7,655 nucleotides of DNA from DATNIC01 sp035604635. GTDB taxonomy: Bacteria > Vulcanimicrobiota > Vulcanimicrobiia > Vulcanimicrobiales > Vulcanimicrobiaceae. Positions 1 to 5,370 of the stretch are shown here, piece by piece. The notes under the pieces were generated by a model. It was not told where the DNA came from. It ran no database searches and saw only the letters and a list, made by a program, of their open reading frames with translations. Position numbers and translations under genes: made by a program. The stretch's first letter is position 1. The number at the start of each line of letters is the position of its first letter. The DNA lies in NCBI GenBank assembly GCA_035604635.1, contig DATNIC010000260.1, forward strand, positions 1 to 7,655, given 5' to 3'.

Positions 1-407
1 CACGGCAGCGTCCCGCTCAAGAGGACGGCGCCGCGGAAGCGCTCGGGCCGGTCCAGCAGCAGCGCGCTCGCGATCAGCATCCCGGCGGAAAACCCGAACA
101 GAACGATGCGCTTCGTATCGTAGCGGCTCTCGTCGAGGCCATCGATCCACGCCTGCACCAGATCGACCGATGCGCGCAAGCTCTCGCCGAGCGGTCGCCC
201 GAGGCCGCGGTTTTCGAACCACGTGTAGCCGCCGAAGTCCATCGCAATCGGTCCGCGCAGCGCGACGAAGGAGAACTTGGGCGGCAGTTCCTCGGCTATC
301 GGAAGCAGGTCGTGCTCGTTCGAGCCGCGGCCGTGGAAAAGAATGACGAGCGGCGATCTCGCGCCGCTCGCCTCCGTTGAATCGTGCCACGCGGCGACCA
401 AGCTCAC
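1..407 (-). CDS. Phospholipase/carboxylesterase-type alpha/beta hydrolase (C-terminus outside window)
   Basis: This is a serine hydrolase of the phospholipase/carboxylesterase (PF02230-like) branch of the alpha/beta-hydrolase fold, probably cytoplasmic. Only the first 135 residues are inside the window. Residues 21-34 carry the early beta strand and oxyanion region (VILFHGRGSNEHDLL). The nucleophile elbow GFSAGM at residues 105-110 places the catalytic serine at 107. The catalytic Asp and His would lie beyond the window edge. I chose the GTG at 405-407 because it overlaps the TGA stop of the preceding HdeD gene in a GTGA arrangement, which indicates translational coupling; no clear Shine-Dalgarno is visible. 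The substrate cannot be read from sequence; family members cleave carboxylic esters or lysophospholipids. It is the last visible gene of the minus-strand run. The family call is firm and the substrate is unknown. Confidence 0.85.
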   Translation of the reverse strand, partial: MSLVAAWHDSTEASGARSPLVILFHGRGSNEHDLLPIAEELPPKFSFVALRGPIAMDFGGYTWFENRGLGRPLGESLRASVDLVQAWIDGLDESRYDTKRIVLFGFSAGMLIASALLLDRPERFRGAVLLSGTLP

Positions 408-949
408 GCCGGCGTGGGCTTGAGGCTTCGCATTCGTAGGCCGAAGCTGATCATCAGCGCGCCGAAGAAGACCGCGTAGATGCCGATCAGCCAGATCCAT
501 GCGATCAGGCCGGCGCTGGGGAAGACGAAGAACGCCAACCCGAGCCCGATCGACAAGATGCCCGCGATGATCATGAAGATTTCGCTGCCGACCGATTGCC
601 GGATCCGAAACGCAGCGATGATCTCGAAGATCCCGGTGATGATCGCCCAGCCGGCCACGAAGTAGAGGAAGAAGAGCGCGATCGCGGCCGGCGCCGCGAA
701 GGTGAGCAAACCGATGAAGATCCCGAGGATCCCTTCGAGCAGCAAGACGCCCCAGCGTTCGTGATGCGTTGCGTATCGAATTGCCGAGACGATCGCGAAG
801 ATCCCGTCGACGAACGCGAACGCGCCGAAGATGGCGATCAGCACCAGAAGCGTTTCACCCGGCCAGAAGAGCGCGACCAGCCCAAAGACGATCGCGAACG
901 CCCCGCGCACGACCGGGATCCACCAATGGGCGGCAAGCTGCTCGATCAT
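404..949 (-). CDS. DUF308/HdeD-family six-helix membrane protein
   Basis: A 181-residue inner-membrane protein of the HdeD/DUF308 family. HdeD of enteric bacteria is linked to acid resistance, but most homologues have no known activity. The chain is three tandem copies of a two-helix unit at about residues 11-57, 68-115 and 124-172. Each unit has a Gly-rich first helix, a Pro turn (FWPGE, FAAPA, FVFPS) and a second hydrophobic helix ending in basic residues. The ATG at 947-949 is preceded by AGGAG eight bases upstream, and that Shine-Dalgarno abuts the stop codon of the dienelactone hydrolase gene 11 bp away. An upstream in-frame extension is open but reads as Arg-rich antisense-like sequence, so I reject it. 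The downstream hydrolase overlaps by 4 bp. Family assignment is confident; physiological role is not. Confidence 0.9.
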   Translation of the reverse strand: MIEQLAAHWWIPVVRGAFAIVFGLVALFWPGETLLVLIAIFGAFAFVDGIFAIVSAIRYATHHERWGVLLLEGILGIFIGLLTFAAPAAIALFFLYFVAGWAIITGIFEIIAAFRIRQSVGSEIFMIIAGILSIGLGLAFFVFPSAGLIAWIWLIGIYAVFFGALMISFGLRMRSLKPTPA

Positions 950-960
950 GGGGAGATCTC

Positions 961-1701
961 CTAAACCGCGACCGGTGCGCCGAGATTCTCTTTGAGGAAC
1001 TTCTGGACTTTCGGCCAGACGTCGCGGGCGCCGGCGGTCGACTCGCCGTTGATCCCGTGGCGGAAGAATCCGTGCCCTTCGTCCGCGTACACTTCGAGCA
1101 CGTATTTCTTGTGGTGCTCGTCGAGCGCTTTTTTGATCGTCGCGACGTCTTCGGCGGTGATGCTCTGGTCCTGTCCGCCGAAGGCGAGAAAGACCGGCGC
1201 CTTGATGTCCTTGGTGAACTCGATCACCGCGGGACGGTGAGGCGCCGTTTGTTTGGCGATTTGACCGCCGTAGAACGAAACAGCCGCCTTGATCTGCGGA
1301 TAGGTCGCGAGCAGATACGCCATCGTCCCACCGAAGCAGAATCCCCACGCACCGATCGCTCCGTTACAGCGCGGCTGCTTGAGCAAGAAATCGATTGCGG
1401 CCGTAAAATCCGCCTTGAGCCCCTCCATCGTGGCCGCCGTCGCGGCCTCGCGCGCCGTCGGCATGACGTCCTGCGAATAGCCCAGATTCAGATTCGGATG
1501 GGTCCGGTGAAAAACGTTGGGGGCGAAACCGATGTAGCCCGATTTTGCGAGCAAATCGACGATGCGCTTGATCTCGCGATTGACGCCGAAGATCTCCTGG
1601 ATGACCAGGACCGCGGGGACTTTGCCTTCACCGTCGGGGACCGCAAGGTAGCAGTCCATGGGATGGCCGTCGACGGTGAGGGTGAGCGATTCATTCTTCA
1701 T
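961..1701 (-). CDS. Dienelactone hydrolase family protein
   Basis: A 246-residue alpha/beta hydrolase of the dienelactone hydrolase family. In aromatic degradation, members open dienelactone to maleylacetate, but many homologues act on other esters or lactones. The full catalytic set is visible: Cys122 in the nucleophile elbow GFCFGG, Asp178 in GGQDQS, and His210 in DEGHGFF. Glu36 in QEIFGVN is the conserved glutamate that in characterised enzymes contacts the resting cysteine. The length equals the family norm and there is no signal peptide, so it is probably cytoplasmic. The ATG at 1699-1701 has only a weak ribosome site; GAGGAG lies about 28 bases upstream, too far for normal spacing. The gene sits 54 bp after the PLP enzyme and 11 bp before the HdeD gene, probably in one transcript. 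No other aromatic-degradation gene is visible, so the native substrate stays open. Confidence 0.93.
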   Translation of the reverse strand: MKNESLTLTVDGHPMDCYLAVPDGEGKVPAVLVIQEIFGVNREIKRIVDLLAKSGYIGFAPNVFHRTHPNLNLGYSQDVMPTAREAATAATMEGLKADFTAAIDFLLKQPRCNGAIGAWGFCFGGTMAYLLATYPQIKAAVSFYGGQIAKQTAPHRPAVIEFTKDIKAPVFLAFGGQDQSITAEDVATIKKALDEHHKKYVLEVYADEGHGFFRHGINGESTAGARDVWPKVQKFLKENLGAPVAV

Positions 1702-1755
1702 GCCGCGCGGATTGGACAGCCAAGGGGACTCTCCTCGGGGACGCGGCTTTTAGCA

Positions 1756-2700
1756 TCAACTTTCGCTTAAGTAGCGGACGAGCAGGTCGAAGGGGATGTT
1801 TGCGCCCGTGATCGGGAGCAGGACGGAGAGCCTGCGAAATTCCTGGCGGTTCCTGAGAAGGTAGGCGAGGCCCGCGCAGCCGGAGGGCTCCGCGAGCTGG
1901 TGGGCATGTTGCGCTAGAAAGCGGAGCGCCGCGACCAGCTCGCTGTCGTCGACCAGGACGAAATCGTCGAGATGCTCCGCCATGATCGATTGGGGAAAGT
2001 CGAACGACTCCCGCACCGCAAGCCCTTCGGCGAGCGTCGTTTGCGTGTCGTAGCGGACGTGCGTGCGCCGGTGCCACGCGTCGTGCGCGGCCGGCGCCTG
2101 CGCGCTCGAGACCGCGATCACTTGGCACTCGGGCTGCAAGTGCTTGACGACCAGCGCCGTCGCCGCCGCGATCGAGCCGCCGCCGGCTGGGAGCAAGACG
2201 ACGTCGAAGGCGCGCCGCTTGATCGCTTCGAGCGCGCAGGTCGCAACGCCGGCGATCAAGAGCGGCTCGTCGCCGGTCGAAACAAAGCGCCGTCCCTCGT
2301 TTTGGGCGGCGCGCTGGGCGTGCTCGACACTGGCTTGAAAATCCTCGCCTTCGAGACGGACGTCAGCCTGCATGACGCGCATCGCCTCGACCTTGAACGG
2401 GTTGGCGTTTTTCGGCGCGTAGATCGTCGCCGGCACGCCGAAGAGTCGCGCCGCGTACGCGATCGACTGGCCGTGATTCCCGGTCGAGGCGGTGACGACG
2501 CCGTGCTCGCGCAGTTCGACTGCTTGCGCCGCCATGAAGTTGACGCCGCCGCGTACCTTGAATGCGCCGGTCGGCTGGGCCGTCTCGAGCTTGAGCCAGG
2601 CGTCGACGCCGAGCGAATCGGCAAAGGCGGGATGCTGCACCAGCGGCGTCTCGGGCAGATACGGCGCGATGCGATCGGCGGCCGCATAGGCGTCGCTCAT
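1756..2700 (-). CDS. Threonine/serine dehydratase-family PLP enzyme, probably biosynthetic threonine deaminase
   Basis: A fold-type II PLP enzyme of the threonine/serine dehydratase family, which deaminates threonine to 2-oxobutyrate, the first step of isoleucine synthesis. Numbering from the ATG at 2700 gives 314 residues. The PLP lysine is Lys48 in PTGAFKVRGG, the substrate loop STGNHGQS is 72-79, the phosphate-binding loop GGGS is 173-176, and EPSGCAG is 271-277. TGAN at 298-301 corresponds to SGAN of E. coli IlvA. There is no C-terminal ACT domain, so allosteric feedback through ACT is absent. An in-frame ATG at 2760 would add 20 residues. I prefer 2700 because MSDAYAAADRIAPYLPETPL matches the usual family N-terminus and the extra 20 codons hold a terminator hairpin. 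Neither ATG has a good Shine-Dalgarno. Serine/threonine racemase is an alternative; the Ile-rich leader upstream favours the biosynthetic role. Confidence 0.88.
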   Translation of the reverse strand: MSDAYAAADRIAPYLPETPLVQHPAFADSLGVDAWLKLETAQPTGAFKVRGGVNFMAAQAVELREHGVVTASTGNHGQSIAYAARLFGVPATIYAPKNANPFKVEAMRVMQADVRLEGEDFQASVEHAQRAAQNEGRRFVSTGDEPLLIAGVATCALEAIKRRAFDVVLLPAGGGSIAAATALVVKHLQPECQVIAVSSAQAPAAHDAWHRRTHVRYDTQTTLAEGLAVRESFDFPQSIMAEHLDDFVLVDDSELVAALRFLAQHAHQLAEPSGCAGLAYLLRNRQEFRRLSVLLPITGANIPFDLLVRYLSES

Positions 2701-2712
2701 CTTGATAATGAA

Positions 2713-2740
2713 AGAGCCCGCATCGTTCGGTGCGGGCCCT
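2713..2740 (-). terminator. Attenuator terminator hairpin before the dehydratase gene
   Basis: On the minus-strand RNA, the arms AGGGCCCGCA and UGCGGGCUCU form a 10-bp stem with one G-U pair around the 8-base loop CCGAACGA. It is followed by UUCAUUAU. The G-U becomes an A-C mismatch on the plus strand, so the hairpin is best formed in the sense of the downstream gene. It ends 12 bases before the preferred dehydratase start and 26 bases after the leader peptide stop. The U-tract is moderate rather than ideal. Confidence 0.75.
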
Positions 2741-2794
2741 GCGTTCGTTTCCTCTATCATGTTAGATCACAACGCGAAGCTGCACCGACCGACG
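2721..2794 (-). promoter_or_regulatory. Antiterminator helix competing with the attenuator terminator
   Basis: The minus-strand segment 2794-2782 (CGUCGGUCGGUGC, leader codons 16-20) can pair with 2733-2721 (GCACCGAACGAUG). This gives 13 positions with eleven Watson-Crick pairs, one G-U and one G-A mismatch. The second segment consists of three bases of the terminator's 5' arm, the whole loop and two bases of the 3' arm, so this helix and the terminator exclude each other. A ribosome stalled on the Ile codons (codons 6-13) would leave the first arm free. A ribosome reaching the stop codon at 2767-2769 would cover it and let the terminator form. The pairing is read directly; the regulatory outcome is inferred. 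Confidence 0.7.
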
Positions 2795-2841
2795 GACCGG
2801 CGAATAATGCTAATCGCGATGATGATCATCGAGGACGACAT
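2767..2841 (-). CDS. Isoleucine-rich leader peptide of an ilv-type attenuator
   Basis: A 24-codon open frame beginning MSSSMIIIAISII and ending CSFAL. Six of the eight codons from 6 to 13 are Ile (three ATC then three ATT), which is far from chance and typical of leader peptides that sense charged tRNA-Ile. Its last codons encode the 5' arm of the antiterminator, and its stop TGA is 26 bases before the terminator stem. The ATG at 2839-2841 has no Shine-Dalgarno, but a TACCCT -10 element lies nine bases upstream, so the mRNA probably starts at or within two bases of the ATG. An internal ATG at codon 5 (2827-2829) would also give an Ile-rich peptide. Small-gene callers would miss it. The peptide itself is presumably without function after translation; the act of translating it is the sensor. 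Confidence 0.75.
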   Translation of the reverse strand: MSSSMIIIAISIIRRSVGRCSFAL

Positions 2842-2849
2842 CGTGGCCT

Positions 2850-2879
2850 AGGGTAACACGGGCCCGGGTCGGCCGTCAA
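2850..2879 (-). promoter_or_regulatory. Probable sigma70-type promoter for the leader/dehydratase transcript
   Basis: On the minus strand, TTGACG (2879-2874, five of six matches to TTGACA) is separated by 18 bp from TACCCT (2855-2850). TACCCT keeps the T, A and final T positions that matter most in a -10 box. The -35 hexamer overlaps the TGA stop of the membrane-protein gene. The predicted start site, 2841-2843, coincides with the leader peptide ATG, so the transcript would be leaderless. This lets the dehydratase operon be expressed separately from the two genes upstream. Confidence 0.55.
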
Positions 2880-3478
2880 CTTTCGCGGGCTCGCTCGACC
2901 GAGAAAATCGCGTAGGTGAAGCCGGCCGCGAGGATGGCGAAGGTCGTGAGCAGCGTGTATGTGGTGTGGGTCCCTTGAATCGCCGCGAGCGTGAGAGCGA
3001 TGATCGCCAGGAGCCGCGACCCGACCTTGGGCGCGCGGTTGCGCAGGAGCTGCGGGATCCACAGGAGCGCTCCAAGGAACGTGAGCCCCAGCAACATCCG
3101 CATGACGGCGTGGCGCAGAGGCGCATCCGTGATCGCGAGTTCCAGAACGAGCGCGAGCGCGAGCGAGACCGCGAATGCCGCGACGATCGGGAAATATCCG
3201 GCCTCGTTGTCTCTGGCCTCCGCATAGACGCCGAGCGTGAAGCAGCAGCCCGTGAAGAGCGCGGCCGCCACCATCGTGAGTTCGGCGATCGGTCCGATCG
3301 ACGGAAGTGGACGCAGCGTTGCCGCTACGGCCGCGACGGCTCCCGCGACGTTCGCCCCGAGCCAAAGGTGGAGCGGCGATTGGCCTAAGGCCAACCGCAC
3401 GGCGACCCACATCACGATGACGAATGCGAGCGCGACCACATACCACAGGCCGGCCGTCTGCTCGTTCAGGGCGTCCAT
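2876..3478 (-). CDS. Polytopic membrane protein of unknown function
   Basis: I do not recognise a family for this 200-residue protein. Hydrophobic stretches at about residues 12-30, 36-55, 62-83, 97-116, 127-145, 154-169 and 174-193 suggest seven transmembrane helices, with short loops and an acidic N-terminus (MDALNEQ). A CC pair in helix 3 (residues 78-79), a YAEARDNEAGYFP loop at 85-97 and a basic RNRAPK loop at 146-151 are the most distinctive parts. There is no visible enzyme motif and no attached GGDEF, kinase or other output domain. The overall shape resembles a free-standing seven-helix sensor or transport-like domain, but that is only a resemblance. It starts 18 bp after the acyl-CoA dehydrogenase stop and probably shares its transcript. 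The start ATG has GGAG 13 bases upstream, a long spacing. Its stop codon lies within the promoter of the next unit. Confidence 0.75.
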   Translation of the reverse strand: MDALNEQTAGLWYVVALAFVIVMWVAVRLALGQSPLHLWLGANVAGAVAAVAATLRPLPSIGPIAELTMVAAALFTGCCFTLGVYAEARDNEAGYFPIVAAFAVSLALALVLELAITDAPLRHAVMRMLLGLTFLGALLWIPQLLRNRAPKVGSRLLAIIALTLAAIQGTHTTYTLLTTFAILAAGFTYAIFSVERARES

Positions 3479-3496
3479 GACCGGGATACTTCTCCG

Positions 3497-4657
3497 TCAG
3501 AAGGAGCGGGGCATGCCGAGTACGTGCTGGCCCAGATAAGATAATATTAAGTTGTTGGGGACCGGGGCCGTGATGTAGAGCCGGGTTTCGCGAAATTTAC
3601 GCTCCACGTCGTATTCCTCCGCAAATCCGTAGCCGCCGTGGACGTCGAGGGCGGCGTTTGCCGCCTCCCACGAGGCCTCCGAAGCCAGCAGCTTTGCCAG
3701 GTTCGCTTGCGCGCCGCAAGCTTTACCCAAATCGAACAATGCCGCCGCCTGCCGGCGCATCAAGTCCGCAGCCTCGATCGCCGCGTGTGCCCGCGCGATC
3801 GGGAATTGGACGCCTTGGTTTTGCCCGATCGGCCGGTCGAAGACGATTCGTTCGTTTGCGTACGCAACGGCGCGAACGACGAAGAAGCGTCCGTCGCCGA
3901 CGCATTCGGCCGCGATGAGGATGCGCTCGGCGTTCATCCCATCCAGGATGTATCGAAAGCCCAGGCCCTCGTCGCCGATGAGATTTTCCACCGGGACCTC
4001 GAGATCGCGGAAGAAGACCTCGTTGGTCTCGTGATTCATGAGCGTCCGGATCGGACGCACCTCGATCGTCCCCGGCGTCGCGTTGCGCAAGTCGACGAGC
4101 AACGTCGAGAGTCCCGCAGTTTTGTCAGCGGGATCGCTCGGCGACGTCCGCACGAGCAGCAGCATGAGATCCGAATGTTGCACGCGCGATGTCCAGACTT
4201 TCTGTCCGTTGACGACGTAACGGTCACCACGGCGCAGCGCGCTCGTCGTGATTTTCGTCGTGTCGACGCCGGCGCTGGGCTCCGTGATGCCGAACGCCTG
4301 CAGCCGCAGCTCGCCGCGCGCGATCCCCGGCAGATAGCGGCGCTTCTGTTCGTCGCTGCCGTGGCGCAGCAACGTCCCCATGATGTACATCTGCGCGTGA
4401 CAGGCCGCCGCGTTTCCGCCCGAACGATTGATCTCTTCGAGGATGATCGATGCGTCGGCGATGCCCAAGCCCGCCCCTTCGTACTCCTCGGGGATCAGCG
4501 CGGCGAGATAACCGGCCTTGGTCAGCGCGGCGACGAACGCGTCCGGATAGAGCCGCTCGGCATCGAGCCCGCGCCAATAGGCGTTGCCGAACGACTCGCA
4601 AAGCTCGCGGACCGCAGCCCGCAACGCCTGCTGGTCAGGGGTATCTTCGAGTACCAC
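3497..4657 (-). CDS. Acyl-CoA dehydrogenase family protein
   Basis: A 386-residue flavoprotein of the acyl-CoA dehydrogenase family, which oxidises acyl-CoA thioesters to 2-enoyl-CoA using FAD and passes electrons to ETF. The helical N-terminal domain runs to about residue 120. The beta domain begins with ITEPSAG (124-130) and includes NGQKVWTS (150-157). The C-terminal helical domain carries GGYGF (341-345) and ERKFRETR. The usual catalytic Glu near the C-terminus is absent: the matching segment reads APVPNNLILSYLGQHVLGMP. A glutamate at 244 in MNAERILIAAE sits where isovaleryl-CoA and long-chain enzymes keep their base on helix G. The substrate is therefore probably branched or otherwise atypical, by analogy only. 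The start is GTG at 4655-4657 with no good Shine-Dalgarno. It is divergent from the Uma2 gene across 54 bp. Confidence 0.92.
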   Translation of the reverse strand: MVLEDTPDQQALRAAVRELCESFGNAYWRGLDAERLYPDAFVAALTKAGYLAALIPEEYEGAGLGIADASIILEEINRSGGNAAACHAQMYIMGTLLRHGSDEQKRRYLPGIARGELRLQAFGITEPSAGVDTTKITTSALRRGDRYVVNGQKVWTSRVQHSDLMLLLVRTSPSDPADKTAGLSTLLVDLRNATPGTIEVRPIRTLMNHETNEVFFRDLEVPVENLIGDEGLGFRYILDGMNAERILIAAECVGDGRFFVVRAVAYANERIVFDRPIGQNQGVQFPIARAHAAIEAADLMRRQAAALFDLGKACGAQANLAKLLASEASWEAANAALDVHGGYGFAEEYDVERKFRETRLYITAPVPNNLILSYLGQHVLGMPRSF

Positions 4658-4674
4658 TCGACAACGTTTTGCGG

Positions 4675-4705
4675 TAAAATGGTGGCAACCTCGCAGTAAC
4701 GGGAG
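4675..4705 (+). promoter_or_regulatory. Probable -10 box and ribosome binding site for the Uma2 gene
   Basis: TAAAAT at 4675-4680 is a good -10 element (five of six matches), but I see no convincing -35 hexamer 16-18 bp before it. GGGAG at 4701-4705 lies six bases before the ATG at 4712 and fixes that start. A transcript would begin near 4687 with a short untranslated leader. The 54-bp gap also has to hold the promoter of the divergent acyl-CoA dehydrogenase gene, for which I could not pick a site. Confidence 0.4.
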
Positions 4706-4711
4706 ACGGCC

Positions 4712-5296
4712 ATGATCGGGACCAGTGAGATGGCGCTGGATTATAGGACGCGGAAGTTCACAGTTAAGGAATACTACGCCATGGTCGGCGCGGGCATTCT
4801 TCAGGAGCGTGAGCGCGTCGAGCTCATCGAGGGCGACATTCTAGAGATGGCGCCGATCGGACCGCGCCACGGTGGGCGTCATATCCGCCTGTCGAAGCTC
4901 CTCATCATGCGCTTTGCAGAATCGGCGTTCGTTTCCACTCAAGGGTCGATCATCGTCTCGGAATTCAGCGCTCCGGAGCCCGATTTCGCGATCCTCCGGG
5001 GACGCGAGGACTTCTATGAGCGGGACCTCCCCCGGCCCAATGACGTCTTAGGCGTGATCGAACTCTCGGACTCGTCGCTCTCGTTCGACCGCCGCAAAAA
5101 GGCACAGCTCTACGGGCGCGCCGGAATTCGTGACTACTGGATCGTCAATTTGCGCGAGGACCGGCTCGAAGTTCACCGGCAACCGAATGAGCTCGGCTAC
5201 GCGAAAACGAAGGTCCTTATGCCCGACGAAACAGTCGCGCTCGAGGCCCTCCCCGACGTCGAGTTCACTGTCTCGGAGTTTCTCGCGCGAACCTAA
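4712..5296 (+). CDS. Uma2/DUF820 family protein (PD-(D/E)XK nuclease fold)
   Basis: A 194-residue protein of the Uma2 family (DUF820), predicted endonucleases of the restriction-enzyme-like fold that are abundant and often multicopy in cyanobacteria and several soil phyla; their biological role is unsettled. Family landmarks are all present: FTVKEYYAMV near the N-terminus, ERVELIEGDILEMAPIG at 34-50, PEPDFAIL at 88-95 supplying the active-site Asp91, VIELSDSSLSFD at 115-126 supplying Glu117, and RRKKAQLYGRAGIRDYWIV following, with Lys130 a candidate for the third residue. The active site therefore looks intact. Length matches the family. It stands alone, without a neighbouring antitoxin or methylase, between a divergent gene and a convergent one, and ends at a strong terminator. 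Composition is like its neighbours, giving no sign of recent transfer. Confidence 0.93.
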   Translation: MIGTSEMALDYRTRKFTVKEYYAMVGAGILQERERVELIEGDILEMAPIGPRHGGRHIRLSKLLIMRFAESAFVSTQGSIIVSEFSAPEPDFAILRGREDFYERDLPRPNDVLGVIELSDSSLSFDRRKKAQLYGRAGIRDYWIVNLREDRLEVHRQPNELGYAKTKVLMPDETVALEALPDVEFTVSEFLART

Positions 5297-5315
5297 CCCT
5301 GAGCCGAACAAAAGA

Positions 5316-5346
5316 AAACGAGGCCGCGCCCAGTACGGCCTCGTTT
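5316..5346. terminator. Bidirectional Rho-independent terminator between convergent genes
   Basis: The arms AAACGAGGCCG (5316-5326) and CGGCCTCGTTT (5336-5346) form a perfect 11-bp stem with a 9-base loop. On the plus strand the stem ends in TTT followed by CATT, 20 bases after the Uma2 stop. On the minus strand it is followed by TTTTCTTTTG when the shared T residues are counted, 25 bases after the stop of the small exported protein. Both convergent genes can use it, and the minus direction has the better U-tract. Confidence 0.92.
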
Positions 5347-5370
5347 CATTCGGGCGTCAGACGGGCAGTA

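Noticed and set aside
1702..1755. Possible terminator in the gap between dehydratase and dienelactone hydrolase
   Set aside because: Only short imperfect pairings (around GTCCCC and GAGGAG) and no T-tract on the minus strand.
769..1770. Long open frame on the plus strand opposite the dienelactone hydrolase and HdeD genes
   Set aside because: Translation is Arg/Asp-rich with no domain. It is the antisense of two well-supported genes, an expected artefact of high GC.
1972..2856. Long plus-strand frame opposite the dehydratase
   Set aside because: Its Arg-rich composition mirrors the real gene's codons on the other strand, and there is no ribosome site or family motif.
2700..2880. T-box or metabolite riboswitch as the control element before the dehydratase
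   Set aside because: The leader is only about 140 bases and has no conserved T-box bulge or known riboswitch core. The Ile codon run and competing helices explain it better.
1756..2886. Direct repeat TCAACTTTCGC at 1756-1766 and 2876-2886
   Set aside because: Both copies are the end of a coding region (Glu-Ser-stop read on the minus strand). Two copies of 11 bases at similar codons is likely coincidence.
3638..4699. 353-codon plus-strand frame opposite the acyl-CoA dehydrogenase
   Set aside because: Shadow of a gene with clear family motifs; low-complexity Arg/Asp content.
4712..5296. Uma2 protein as part of a toxin-antitoxin, defence or mobile element
   Set aside because: There is no partner gene, inverted repeats or composition shift around it; it appears as a single chromosomal gene.
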